NCBI GenBank assembly: GCA_031286555.1
Contig: JAITUD010000233.1
Location: 1 to 33,612, forward strand
Reading direction: 5' to 3'
DNA from: Microbacterium sp.
GTDB lineage: Bacteria; Actinomycetota; Actinomycetes; Actinomycetales; Microbacteriaceae
Length of the DNA: 33,612 nt
The notes below the pieces were generated by a model. That model did not search any database, was not told where the DNA came from, and saw nothing but the letters and a program-made list of their open reading frames with translations. Within the stretch, counting starts at the first letter, position 1; each line of letters begins with the position of its first letter. A program made the position numbers and the translations under genes. Below are positions 8,742 through 15,649 of this stretch, one piece after another.

Positions 8742-8769
8742 ACGATATACGAAATGCGAAAGGTGTCAA
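8742..8769 (-). promoter_or_regulatory. Sigma-70-like promoter of the 8677-3434 operon, with a possible operator
   Basis: Read on the minus strand there is a perfect -35 TTGACA (8769-8764), a 16-base spacer and a -10 TATCGT (8747-8742), placed 65 bases before the first permease gene. A short inverted repeat AGGT-gtca-ACCT (8761-8772) overlaps the -35 box. It could be the binding site of the GntR regulator encoded divergently from 8832; that part is inference. Confidence 0.65.
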
Positions 8770-8831
8770 CCTGTGGCAGAATTCCTCGTGAGAACGCGCC
8801 GGGCAGCGACCGGCGGGCTGGAGGATGTGGC

Positions 8832-9521
8832 ATGGGTGAACTGTTCAGTGCGAAGCCGCTCGTCGTGGACACGAAGGCGGCGCAGATCCGACAGCAGCTC
8901 GCCGACGCCATCGTGAACGGTGAGCTGCAGCCCGGGGATCGGCTCGTCCTCGACGAGATCGCCCGTCAGCTGGGCGTCAGCAAGATCCCGCTTCGGGAGG
9001 CTCTGTCGAGTCTCGAGGGCGCGGGGCTCGTCGTCACGACGCCGCACGCAGGGCCCCGGGTGGCGCCGCTCCCGTTCCACGAGGTCCGCGGGATCTATCT
9101 CCTCCGCGAGTCGGTCGAGACTCTGGGGATGACGCTCGCCCTGGACGGCCTCGACGCCGATGCGGTGGAGCGGCTTCGCGACATCAACGAGCAGATGAGG
9201 CGGGGGCTGCGGCGACCGGATGTGGTCGCGCTGAGTGATCTGAACGCCGAGTTCCATCTCGCCATCGCCGGCGCGAGCGGCTACTCGTCGATCGTGGAGG
9301 TCGTCGGCGACCTTCTGATCAAGGTCCGCCGCTACCGTGCCGTCGTGCCTGCACTGGCCGCCAACTGGGAGCTCGCCGTCGCCGAGCACGATCAGCTGAT
9401 CGAGGCGATCGAGTCGGGCGACCGCGACGCGGCGATCGAGCACATGCGCGCGCACGTGCACAACCAGGGTCAGCTCGAGGCGGCCGACGCGCTCGTACGT
9501 GAGGCGGGCGAGGCCTCCTGA
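8832..9521 (+). CDS. GntR family transcriptional regulator, FCD (FadR-C) subfamily
   Basis: The product has 229 aa. The winged helix-turn-helix covers about residues 15-75 (IRQQLADAIVNGELQPGDRL, then LGVSKIPLREALSSLEGAGL). The all-helical FCD effector domain shows the metal/ligand set D136 and H142 (DLNAEFH), H186 (AEHDQLI) and H208 (MRAHVH). FCD regulators usually sense small carboxylates or sugar acids bound at this metal, which fits the enolase-superfamily enzyme in the divergent operon. The ATG at 8832 is chosen because GGAGGA (8820-8825) lies 6 bases upstream; the frame is open to 8733 but that stretch is promoter DNA. It most likely represses the importer operon and is relieved by the imported acid or an early intermediate. 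Confidence 0.9.
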   Translation: MGELFSAKPLVVDTKAAQIRQQLADAIVNGELQPGDRLVLDEIARQLGVSKIPLREALSSLEGAGLVVTTPHAGPRVAPLPFHEVRGIYLLRESVETLGMTLALDGLDADAVERLRDINEQMRRGLRRPDVVALSDLNAEFHLAIAGASGYSSIVEVVGDLLIKVRRYRAVVPALAANWELAVAEHDQLIEAIESGDRDAAIEHMRAHVHNQGQLEAADALVREAGEAS

Positions 9522-9557
9522 GTGCCACGACGTTGGCGAGTCTCCGGTAGATCTCAG

Positions 9558-9585
9558 TCTAGCTATTTAGCTTGAGTGCTATATT
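9558..9585 (+). promoter_or_regulatory. ArsR-gene promoter and palindromic operator; leaderless start likely
   Basis: A perfect inverted repeat AGCTA-TT-TAGCT (9561-9572), extendable to 9558-9575 with one mismatch pair, lies just before a good -10 box TATATT (9580-9585). The ATG of the ArsR gene begins at 9592, only six bases after the -10 box, and no Shine-Dalgarno is present, so transcription probably starts at or next to the start codon. The palindrome would sit between the -35 and -10 regions, the classic place for ArsR autorepression. Confidence 0.7.
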
Positions 9586-9591
9586 GCGAAC

Positions 9592-9933
9592 ATGACCGAT
9601 GAGGTGAACAGCGTCTTCGAGGCGCTCGCGCATCCGACGAGACGGCAGATCCTGCAGGATCTGAAGGACGGCGAACAGGCCGCCGGCGAGATCGCGGCGC
9701 GATTCGCCGTGAGCGGGCCGACGATCTCGCGGCATCTTCGCATCCTCCGCGGCGCCGGCCTCATCGCCGAGCGGCGCGACGCGAACCGCATCCTCTATTC
9801 GCTCGCCGAGGAGCGCCTCGCGCTCTCGGTGGGGGACTTCCTCTCCACGGTCTGCCCCGAGCAGATCGTGCTGCGCGAGGTGCGGCGCCGGCGAAGCCCG
9901 GCATCCGGCGAACCGACGGCGGCGCAGCCGTGA
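9592..9933 (+). CDS. ArsR family winged-helix regulator (SdpR/metal-independent type)
   Basis: The product has 113 aa. It opens MTDEVNSVFEALAHPTRRQI, the typical ArsR start, followed by helix-turn-helix residues around 37-60 (AGEIAARFAVSGPTISRHLR) and the wing LIAERRDANRILYSLAEER. The Cys-rich metal motif ELCVCDL is absent; the only Cys is near the C-terminus. This makes it like the SdpR-type ArsR proteins, which do not sense metals. It overlaps the next gene by 4 bases (GTGA), so it forms an operon with the DUF2071 gene. It probably represses its own operon through the palindrome at 9558-9575. Confidence 0.9.
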   Translation: MTDEVNSVFEALAHPTRRQILQDLKDGEQAAGEIAARFAVSGPTISRHLRILRGAGLIAERRDANRILYSLAEERLALSVGDFLSTVCPEQIVLREVRRRRSPASGEPTAAQP

Positions 9934-10655
9934 CCGTGGTGCGCGGAGTGCGCGCGCATCTGCGCCGTCGGCTGCTGGTCAGTTACCGGGTGGACCCGGA
10001 GGTGGCGCGGGCGATCGTGCCCGCGCCGCTGCGTCCGCAGCTGGTGGCAGGTCAGGCACTCGGCGGGTTCTGCGTGCTGGGCCTCGACGCGATCCGGCCC
10101 GGATGGATGCCGGGCGCGCTCGGCCTGCGTTCGGAGAACACCGCGCACCGGATGGCTGTCGAGTGGGATGAGGACGGCGAGACCCGCACCGGCGTGTACA
10201 TACTCGAGCGGCACAGCACGGCGTGGCACGCGGTGCTGTTCGGCGGGCGGCTCTTCCCGGGCGTGCACCGGCACGCGCGATTCACGATCGATGAGAGCGG
10301 GGACCGGTACGCGCTGACGATGGATGCCGGCGACGCACGCCTCGAGGCCGACGTCGAGGTCGGCGGGGAGTGGGAGAGCGACTTCTTCCCCACCGTCCAG
10401 GCCGCCTCGGACTTCTACCGGTCGGGGCGGATCGGCTGGTCGCGCGGGACGGACGGCAGCACCCTGGAAGCGGTCGCGCTCGCCGCGGACGGCTGGAGCG
10501 TCGAACCTGCGCAGATCCACAGCGTGCACTCCTCGTTCTTCGATTCGCTGCCCGCCGGCTCGGCCGTGCTCGACCACGTGGTGGTCATGCGCGATCTGCC
10601 GATCCGGATGGATGCTCCTGAGCGGCCGGCACTCGCCGCGAACGCCGGCCACTGA
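9930..10655 (+). CDS. DUF2071 family protein (acetoacetate decarboxylase-like fold)
   Basis: The product has 241 aa. The start RRRLLVSYRVDPEVARAIVP, the central GVYILERHSTAWHAVLFGGRLFPG region and the length match the DUF2071 family as I know it, which has the acetoacetate-decarboxylase fold but no settled function. It has no signal peptide and no membrane segment. The GTG start overlaps the ArsR stop by 4 bases, so it is translationally coupled to its regulator. What it acts on is unknown. Confidence 0.68.
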   Translation: MTVVRGVRAHLRRRLLVSYRVDPEVARAIVPAPLRPQLVAGQALGGFCVLGLDAIRPGWMPGALGLRSENTAHRMAVEWDEDGETRTGVYILERHSTAWHAVLFGGRLFPGVHRHARFTIDESGDRYALTMDAGDARLEADVEVGGEWESDFFPTVQAASDFYRSGRIGWSRGTDGSTLEAVALAADGWSVEPAQIHSVHSSFFDSLPAGSAVLDHVVVMRDLPIRMDAPERPALAANAGH

Positions 10656-10705
10656 CGCTGTTCCCCACCGTCGCTGCAAGCTCGAGCTGCCGCCGGAGGG
10701 CTATC

Positions 10706-11182
10706 GTGGGCATCGTGACCGCAGACGAGGTGAGGCCGGCGGCCCCGAGTGACGTCCGTGACCAGGCGCAGCTGAAGGCCGAATCTGCGGGGCTGTCGCT
10801 GACGGAGGCCGAGATCGACGAGTATGCGGCGGCGCTCGGTGCCTGGATCGAGCGGCAGGGCGACGCGCTCGAGACGCGTGTCGCGGTCGTGGACGGCGTG
10901 GTCGTGGGCATGGCCTGGATGGTCGTGTTCGAACGGGTGCCCGACTTCGACGATCGGCGTCGGCGGACCGCTGACGTCCAGAGCGTCTTCGTGAAGCCGG
11001 AGCATCGCGGGCGCGGTCTCGGCCGACGCATGGTCGAAGAGCTGTGCCTCGTGGCGGATGCCCGTGGCGTGCCGCGGACCGTGGTCGGGTCGAGCGCCGG
11101 TGCGATCACGCTCTACGAGCGGATCGGTTTCGAGCACTCCCCGAAGCTGATGCTGAGGCCCGCGGGCCTTTCTCACGCCTGA
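10706..11182 (+). CDS. GNAT family N-acetyltransferase
   Basis: The product has 158 aa. The acetyl-CoA site is clear: SVFVKPEHRGRGLGRRMVEE, with the pyrophosphate loop R101-G106, after strand VVDGVVVGMAWMVV. The YERIGFE motif (137-143) closes the domain. The GTG at 10706 is preferred over the GTG at 10715 because GGAGGG (10695-10700) is 5 bases upstream. It transfers an acetyl group to an amine on an unknown small molecule or protein. The NrdI-like gene follows 41 bases downstream and is probably on the same transcript. Confidence 0.87.
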   Translation: MGIVTADEVRPAAPSDVRDQAQLKAESAGLSLTEAEIDEYAAALGAWIERQGDALETRVAVVDGVVVGMAWMVVFERVPDFDDRRRRTADVQSVFVKPEHRGRGLGRRMVEELCLVADARGVPRTVVGSSAGAITLYERIGFEHSPKLMLRPAGLSHA

Positions 11183-11223
11183 AAGCCGAGCCCGGAGCAT
11201 CCGTCCGGTGGTGGACTGGAGTC

Positions 11224-11694
11224 ATGGAGGCTCGCGACATCCCGATGGTGCCGGTGTACTTCTCCTCGAGTTCGTCGGGGATGGTGCGCAGCTTCGCCCT
11301 GCGACTGCAGCGCCCCGTCTTCGACCTGAGTCGGCGCGAGGTCAGGCAGTCCGTTCCGGACGGGCCGTGGGTGCTGCTGACGCCGTCCTACGTGACGGGC
11401 AATCCGCTGAACGACACGATCCCCGAGCCGGTGCGGCGGTTCCTGTCGAGGCCCCGCACGAGGCGGCTGATGGTCGGTGTGATGGGCTCGGGGAATCGCA
11501 ACTTCGGTGCGCACTACCAGGCGGCGTGCCGGCACATCGCTCGGGCGTCCGGGCGGCCGGTGCTCTTCGAGTTCGAGCTGCAGGGCACGCCGGAGGACGT
11601 CGAGGAGGCCCGCCGCATCCTCGCGGCGCTGGATCGCCGGATGGCGGGGCTCACAGCCCCCGCATCCGGTCCAGCATCAGCATCCCCTCGATGA
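11224..11694 (+). CDS. nrdI: NrdI-like flavodoxin (ribonucleotide reductase activase homologue), orphan
   Basis: The product has 156 aa. It shows the NrdI order of motifs: VYFSSSSS (11-18, FMN phosphate loop), LLTPSYVTGN (51-60), VGVMGSGNRNFGAHYQAAC (84-102) and the end signature FEFELQGTPEDVE (115-127). Genuine NrdI reduces oxygen to superoxide to build the Mn(III)2-tyrosyl radical cofactor of class Ib ribonucleotide reductase. Two things are odd. The usual SENTHRF after the first strand is SSGMVRSF here, and no nrdH, nrdE or nrdF is adjacent. The start could also be the ATG at 11245. Its last 44 bases overlap the convergent DUF1361 gene, and the tail after residue 138 is low-complexity (Ala/Ser/Pro). 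Family confident, role uncertain. Confidence 0.78.
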   Translation: MEARDIPMVPVYFSSSSSGMVRSFALRLQRPVFDLSRREVRQSVPDGPWVLLTPSYVTGNPLNDTIPEPVRRFLSRPRTRRLMVGVMGSGNRNFGAHYQAACRHIARASGRPVLFEFELQGTPEDVEEARRILAALDRRMAGLTAPASGPASASPR

Positions 11695-12358
11695 GCGGAC
11701 CGGCGGTGACGATGTACATCAGGGCGAGGAAGACCGCGTAGGTCAGGGTGAACCCGACGCACGCGGCGATGTTGCCCCGGTCGCTGAAGTGCGTGCGCAG
11801 CTTGCGGACGAACTGCCCGGGATGCCGCACGTCCCAGCTGTTGAAGCGCGGGTAGCGGCCGAGATACATGCCCAGGCCGAGCAGGATGAGGATGACGGCG
11901 ACGGTGATGAGTCCGCCCGGGCGCAGGAACGACCGGGCGAAGTCGCCGTAGATCGTGATCGACAGGATCGCGTGCGCGAGGAAGACGTTGAGCACGGTGT
12001 TGAGCACGCCCGACATGGCGAGGGTGATGACCAGGATGATGTCGTACCAGAACGGCACCGGGTCGTTCTCGCGGCGGTGCGAGTGGTTCAGCTCGGTGAT
12101 GAGGTAGCTCGCGTTGGGCAGGAGCAGCAGCCAGATGATGCCCGTGACGATGAGGACGGCGATCGCGAGCGGCCGGGCCGGGATCAGCAGCAGGATGCCG
12201 GTGGCGCCGCCGACCAGCAGCACGAGCAGCGGCACGATCGAGAGCCAGATGTTCCACAGCATCGGCCGGTACAGCTTCGTGCGGTACACGAGCGCGCGGC
12301 AGAGGATGAGACCGATCGCATAGACGTTGAGCAGCGCGGCGCCGAGGAAGACGAACAT
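11651..12358 (-). CDS. DUF1361 family integral membrane protein
   Basis: The product has 235 aa with about six to seven membrane helices. The DUF1361 signature is visible as LLLLPNASYLITEL (77-90), followed by a polar His/Arg loop (NHSHRREND) and PFWYDI (102-107). The function of the family is not known. The start is the ATG at 12358 with GGGAG about 11 bases upstream. The gene is read in the same direction as the sulfatase that ends at 12428, separated by 69 bases, but it is unlike the sulfatase genes in content and probably belongs to the older chromosomal background. Confidence 0.78.
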   Translation of the reverse strand: MFVFLGAALLNVYAIGLILCRALVYRTKLYRPMLWNIWLSIVPLLVLLVGGATGILLLIPARPLAIAVLIVTGIIWLLLLPNASYLITELNHSHRRENDPVPFWYDIILVITLAMSGVLNTVLNVFLAHAILSITIYGDFARSFLRPGGLITVAVILILLGLGMYLGRYPRFNSWDVRHPGQFVRKLRTHFSDRGNIAACVGFTLTYAVFLALMYIVTAGPLIEGMLMLDRMRGL

Positions 12359-12427
12359 GTCTCAGATTCTCCCGGACGAAGCGAGGTCCCGCGATGTAGA
12401 AGCCACACGGGGGTTCCTAGGGCTCGT

Positions 12428-13906
12428 TCATTTGGGCGACTGGCTGAACTGCTGAACTCCTTCGCCCCAATCGGGGTGTGGCGTGTCCGGTCCGTCGTAT
12501 GGCGTGTCGTCGTAGTGCGCCTGAATCTGCGCCAGACGTTCGCGCAGCGCGAGGAGAACGCCTGCTCGGCTCGGATCGTCGATGACGTTCTGCAGCTCCT
12601 GCGGATCCTCTTCCAGGTCGTAGAGCTCCCATTCGATGGGGAAGCGGCGGTCGGACGATCCTGGGACCCCGAGCGGGTCGTTGTAGTAGCAGATCAGCTT
12701 GTGGGTGCGGGTGCGGAGGCCGTAATGGGCAGGCACATGGTGGTTGGGGTCGTCATGCTCCCAGTACCGGTAGTACATGGCATCCGGCCAGTCCGTGACA
12801 CTCTCGCCCCGCAACTGGGGCGCGAAACTGCGGCCCTGCGACGCGGGCAGGCAGGATGCCGCATCGATGCCGCACAGGTCCAGCAGCGTCCCGGCGATGT
12901 CAACGTTCGTGAGGATGTCCGACACGGCTGTGTCCGGCGCGATTCCGGCGGGCCAGCGGATGAGCGCAGGCATCTGGAGCGACTGCTCGAACATGAGTCG
13001 CTTGTCGTACCACCCGTGGTCGCCGAGGAAGAATCCCTGGTCGGACATGTACACGACGATCGTGTTCTGCGCATCGCCGGTGGCATCCAGAGTGTTCAAG
13101 ACGCGACCGACGTTGTCGTCGATCGCCTGGATCACCTGGAGGTAGTCGCGCATGTAGCGCTGATACTTCCAGCTCGCGCGCGCCTCGCGACACTCAGGAC
13201 CCTCGAGGCCCGCAGGCATCGGCTCCTTGATGTGGCGCTCCTGCAGGTCGTCGGCGATGCTCATCGTCGTGCGGTCGGACCACGCGCCGAGCGTGCGATG
13301 GTCATCATGCAGGGTCTCGGGCTCGGGAATGCTCCCCACCGGATACATGTCGAGGTGCTTGTCATCGGGTATCCAGGGGGCGTGCGGCGCCTTGTGGTGG
13401 ATGAAAAGGGCGAAGGGGCGTTCCGTGTCGCGCGTCGTCATCCAGTCCAGGGCGAGGTCCGTGATGATGTCGGTGGCGTAGCCGTTCATCGTCCGCTCGC
13501 CGGCGGGTCCGATCATCTGCGGGTCGATGTACGCGCCCTGCCCGGGGAACACCAGCCAGTCGTCGAAATCCCGCGGCTGCGCCGATGCCGATTCACCGAG
13601 GTGCCATTTGCCGTAGAGAGCGGTGGCGTAGCCGTGCTCACGGAGCCCGGCGACGAACGTGGGCACTCGGTAGTCGAACTCCGCGAAGATCCCCGGTGTC
13701 CCGTTGACGTGCGAGTAGGTCCCGGTGAGGATCGAGGCTCGCGACGGGGTGCAGATCGAGTTCGTGCAGAACATCGACTCGAGCAGTGCTCCCTCATGTG
13801 CGATGCGGTCGATGTGAGGGGTCTTGTTGACGCGGCTCCCGTACGCGGAGATCGCGTGCGGCGCGTGGTCGTCCGACAGGATGAATATGAGGTTCGGCTT
13901 CGTCAT
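12428..13906 (-). CDS. Type I sulfatase (Cys-type, family S1), cytosolic
   Basis: The product has 492 aa. The formylglycine-forming signature is CTPSR with Cys52, to be converted by a formylglycine-generating enzyme not encoded here. Metal and catalytic residues expected for S1 sulfatases are visible: D12/D13 (LSDDHAP), K100 and H102 (YGKWHLG), H170/H171 (FIHHKAPHAPW), and D289/Q290 (YMSDQGFFLGDHGWYDK). The C-terminal ELYDLEEDPQELQNV is typical. There is no signal peptide, so it should act inside the cell on an imported sulfated compound. The ATG at 13906 has GGAG 9 bases upstream; the open frame continues to 14074 but that part lies in the preceding gene. It follows the PHP gene by 25 bases and is in the same operon. 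Hydrolysis of a sulfate ester is secure as a class; the substrate is not. Confidence 0.95.
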   Translation of the reverse strand: MTKPNLIFILSDDHAPHAISAYGSRVNKTPHIDRIAHEGALLESMFCTNSICTPSRASILTGTYSHVNGTPGIFAEFDYRVPTFVAGLREHGYATALYGKWHLGESASAQPRDFDDWLVFPGQGAYIDPQMIGPAGERTMNGYATDIITDLALDWMTTRDTERPFALFIHHKAPHAPWIPDDKHLDMYPVGSIPEPETLHDDHRTLGAWSDRTTMSIADDLQERHIKEPMPAGLEGPECREARASWKYQRYMRDYLQVIQAIDDNVGRVLNTLDATGDAQNTIVVYMSDQGFFLGDHGWYDKRLMFEQSLQMPALIRWPAGIAPDTAVSDILTNVDIAGTLLDLCGIDAASCLPASQGRSFAPQLRGESVTDWPDAMYYRYWEHDDPNHHVPAHYGLRTRTHKLICYYNDPLGVPGSSDRRFPIEWELYDLEEDPQELQNVIDDPSRAGVLLALRERLAQIQAHYDDTPYDGPDTPHPDWGEGVQQFSQSPK

Positions 13907-13931
13907 CGGGTATCGCTCCGAGTGGGTCCGG

Positions 13932-15482
13932 TCAGGATCTGTCGGTGGGGCCGACCCAGGTCGGCGAGCTCCAGGCATACTGGTCGTTCGCCTGACGGAC
14001 GCGGGCGTAGTACCAATCCGTGCCCTCACCGGTACCGGCGTCCTCGAAGTCCATCCGCACGGTGCGTGCCGCACGATCCACCGCGCGATGCAGCAGGATC
14101 GCAGGACTCACGAAACCACCCGTGTATGCGCTCTTCGAGCCTCTGCGCAGTTCTGCGATGGTCGCCTGGACCTCGCGCCCATTCGCCATCACCTCGAGCA
14201 CGGTGTTCTCGTCGCCGATCACCTGAAGGCCGAGCTGCTGAGTGGCATCGGTGAGCACCGTCGGGTTGCCGCGCGTCTTCGAGGCCATCGTGATCGTGTG
14301 GTCATCCTCCTGCACCCAGCGGGTCGTCGGGCCATCGGTGTCGGTGCCCTTGCGCAGCGGGTCGACGATGTCCTCGCCGTGCAGCCGCGGATCCACCGAG
14401 AGGATGCGGCCGCCGCGCACGCGGATCGACACGTCCCAATCCACTTCCACGCCGTACTCGCCCCAGCCGAAGCTGACCGCCAGGACGCCGTCGAAGTCCG
14501 GGCCGGCCGAGGAAGCGGCGGGACGTCCGACCGCGATGACTTCGTTGTTCCGGAGCACCTCGACGAAGTCGACCTGGTCGCCACCCAGAACGTCGACCTC
14601 GATGCGCCGTGCACCGGCAGCACCGGCCTCGGAGCCCATCGGCATTCCGTTGACCGCGGTGGCGAGCATGATCCGATCACCTGTGACGGCATAGGTGCGC
14701 CGCGCCTGGATGGCGTCCCAGATCCCGGCGCGCGTGAGGGAGTCCGCCCAGACCATCGCCTTGCCGTAGCCGTAGCTGCCGGGGTGGGCGCTGTGATGGT
14801 CCGTGGAGCCGATGAAGCCGAATCGGTGCCCCTGCGTCAGTCCGTGTTGGGCGGTGCTTGCACCGTCGCGAGGGCCCATGGTGTGCAGATACTGTCGCAG
14901 GCCAGGCTCGACCTCACCCGAGCCATGCATCGACACCAGCTCGACGACAGGGGAGAGCTCTTCGGTGTAGGTCGACCAGTTGATGCCGCGGTGACCGGTG
15001 CCGTAGCCGATGTGGTGCGGAAGGACCATGGTCGGCACGCCTGCTGCGGCGATGTCGCGAAGGCGTCCCCGGAGATCTTCGAGGGACTGCGCCTGTGCAA
15101 CCTCCAGCGGACCGTGGTCGGACTGGTAGTAGACGCAGTGATCCCCATACGTGAGGCTGTGCCATTCCAAGGAGAGGAAGCTGACGAACTCGCCGTCTTC
15201 ATGGGCAGCGGCGGTGATCTCCTGCACGTGGTCCCATTGCGACGACAGGCGCGCGAAGCCCTCGATGTGGTAGTCGTGCACCTCTCGGGGCTCGGCGGGA
15301 ATGTCGTGCCAGGCGGCGTGCCCGGTCACGCTCGCGAAGTCGAGCTGCTGCTTCGCGTTGGCGAACGCCGTGTCGATCGACCCGTGGCCGTAGCTGATCC
15401 CGCAGTGGTTGTGCAGATCTCCGGCGTAAGCGGTCAGAGCGTCATAGCCGTCGAGATCGGTGGTGGGTCGGAACAAGGTCAT
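13932..15482 (-). CDS. PHP-superfamily metallohydrolase (DUF3604/CehA-McbA-like)
   Basis: The product has 516 aa. The N-terminal PHP-like domain (about 15-250) carries the metal ligand set in order: D22-L-H24-N-H26 (GDLHNHCGIS), E106 (SLEWHS), H156/H157 (LPHHIGYGTGH), H186 (VSMHGSGE) and D228/H229 (GSTDHHSAHPGS). The rest (260-516) is beta-rich and ends DWYYARVRQ followed by YAWSSPTWV, a closing pattern I associate with DUF3604/CehA-McbA metallohydrolases. The few characterised relatives hydrolyse esters such as carbaryl; the natural substrates are mostly unknown. It is the first gene of an operon with a sulfatase, next to a LacI gene, so a sugar-linked ester or phosphate is a reasonable guess. 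The ATG at 15482 has AAGGAG 9 bases upstream. No signal peptide is seen, so it is probably cytosolic. Confidence 0.75.
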   Translation of the reverse strand: MTLFRPTTDLDGYDALTAYAGDLHNHCGISYGHGSIDTAFANAKQQLDFASVTGHAAWHDIPAEPREVHDYHIEGFARLSSQWDHVQEITAAAHEDGEFVSFLSLEWHSLTYGDHCVYYQSDHGPLEVAQAQSLEDLRGRLRDIAAAGVPTMVLPHHIGYGTGHRGINWSTYTEELSPVVELVSMHGSGEVEPGLRQYLHTMGPRDGASTAQHGLTQGHRFGFIGSTDHHSAHPGSYGYGKAMVWADSLTRAGIWDAIQARRTYAVTGDRIMLATAVNGMPMGSEAGAAGARRIEVDVLGGDQVDFVEVLRNNEVIAVGRPAASSAGPDFDGVLAVSFGWGEYGVEVDWDVSIRVRGGRILSVDPRLHGEDIVDPLRKGTDTDGPTTRWVQEDDHTITMASKTRGNPTVLTDATQQLGLQVIGDENTVLEVMANGREVQATIAELRRGSKSAYTGGFVSPAILLHRAVDRAARTVRMDFEDAGTGEGTDWYYARVRQANDQYAWSSPTWVGPTDRS

Positions 15483-15536
15483 GTCTAGGGTCTCCTTCGA
15501 CTGAGAGGACCGGGAGGCCTCGGCGGATCACTCTAC

Positions 15537-15555
15537 GCTAGATCGATCTACCGCG
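15537..15555. promoter_or_regulatory. LacI-type operator, copy 1
   Basis: The 19-base site GCTAGATCGATCTACCGCG contains the perfect 12-base palindrome TAGATCGATCTA (15539-15550) with central CG, as in LacI-family operators. It lies between the divergent PHP/sulfatase operon and the LacI gene. A second copy, identical at 16 of 19 positions, is at 16808-16826. On the minus strand a possible -10 TAGAGT (15535-15530) follows directly, so a bound repressor would block the PHP operon promoter. Confidence 0.75.
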
Positions 15556-15637
15556 CGAGAGGACGCGGCATCCTCTGCCTCTCTCGCACCGGCCGGGGAC
15601 CCGTTCTGGCAGCACAGGCAAGGCCGCGCGGCCCGGA

Positions 15638-15649
15638 TATACTCGGCCC
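15638..15649 (+). promoter_or_regulatory. -10 box of the LacI gene; leaderless transcript likely
   Basis: TATACT (15638-15643) is followed after six bases by the ATG of the LacI gene at 15650. There is no Shine-Dalgarno in between, so transcription probably starts at the start codon. A convincing -35 box is not visible. Confidence 0.6.

Noticed and set aside
12359-12427. tRNA remnant or attachment site at the island border
   Set aside because: The GGGTTCC-like stretch suggested a T-arm, but no acceptor or anticodon stem can be folded around it and no repeat of it was found.
11507-14254. Very long open frame on the plus strand (about 915 codons)
   Set aside because: It runs opposite to the DUF1361 and sulfatase genes and overlaps the NrdI end. 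Its translation is Arg/Val/Asp-rich with no family motif, as expected for a shadow of high-GC genes.
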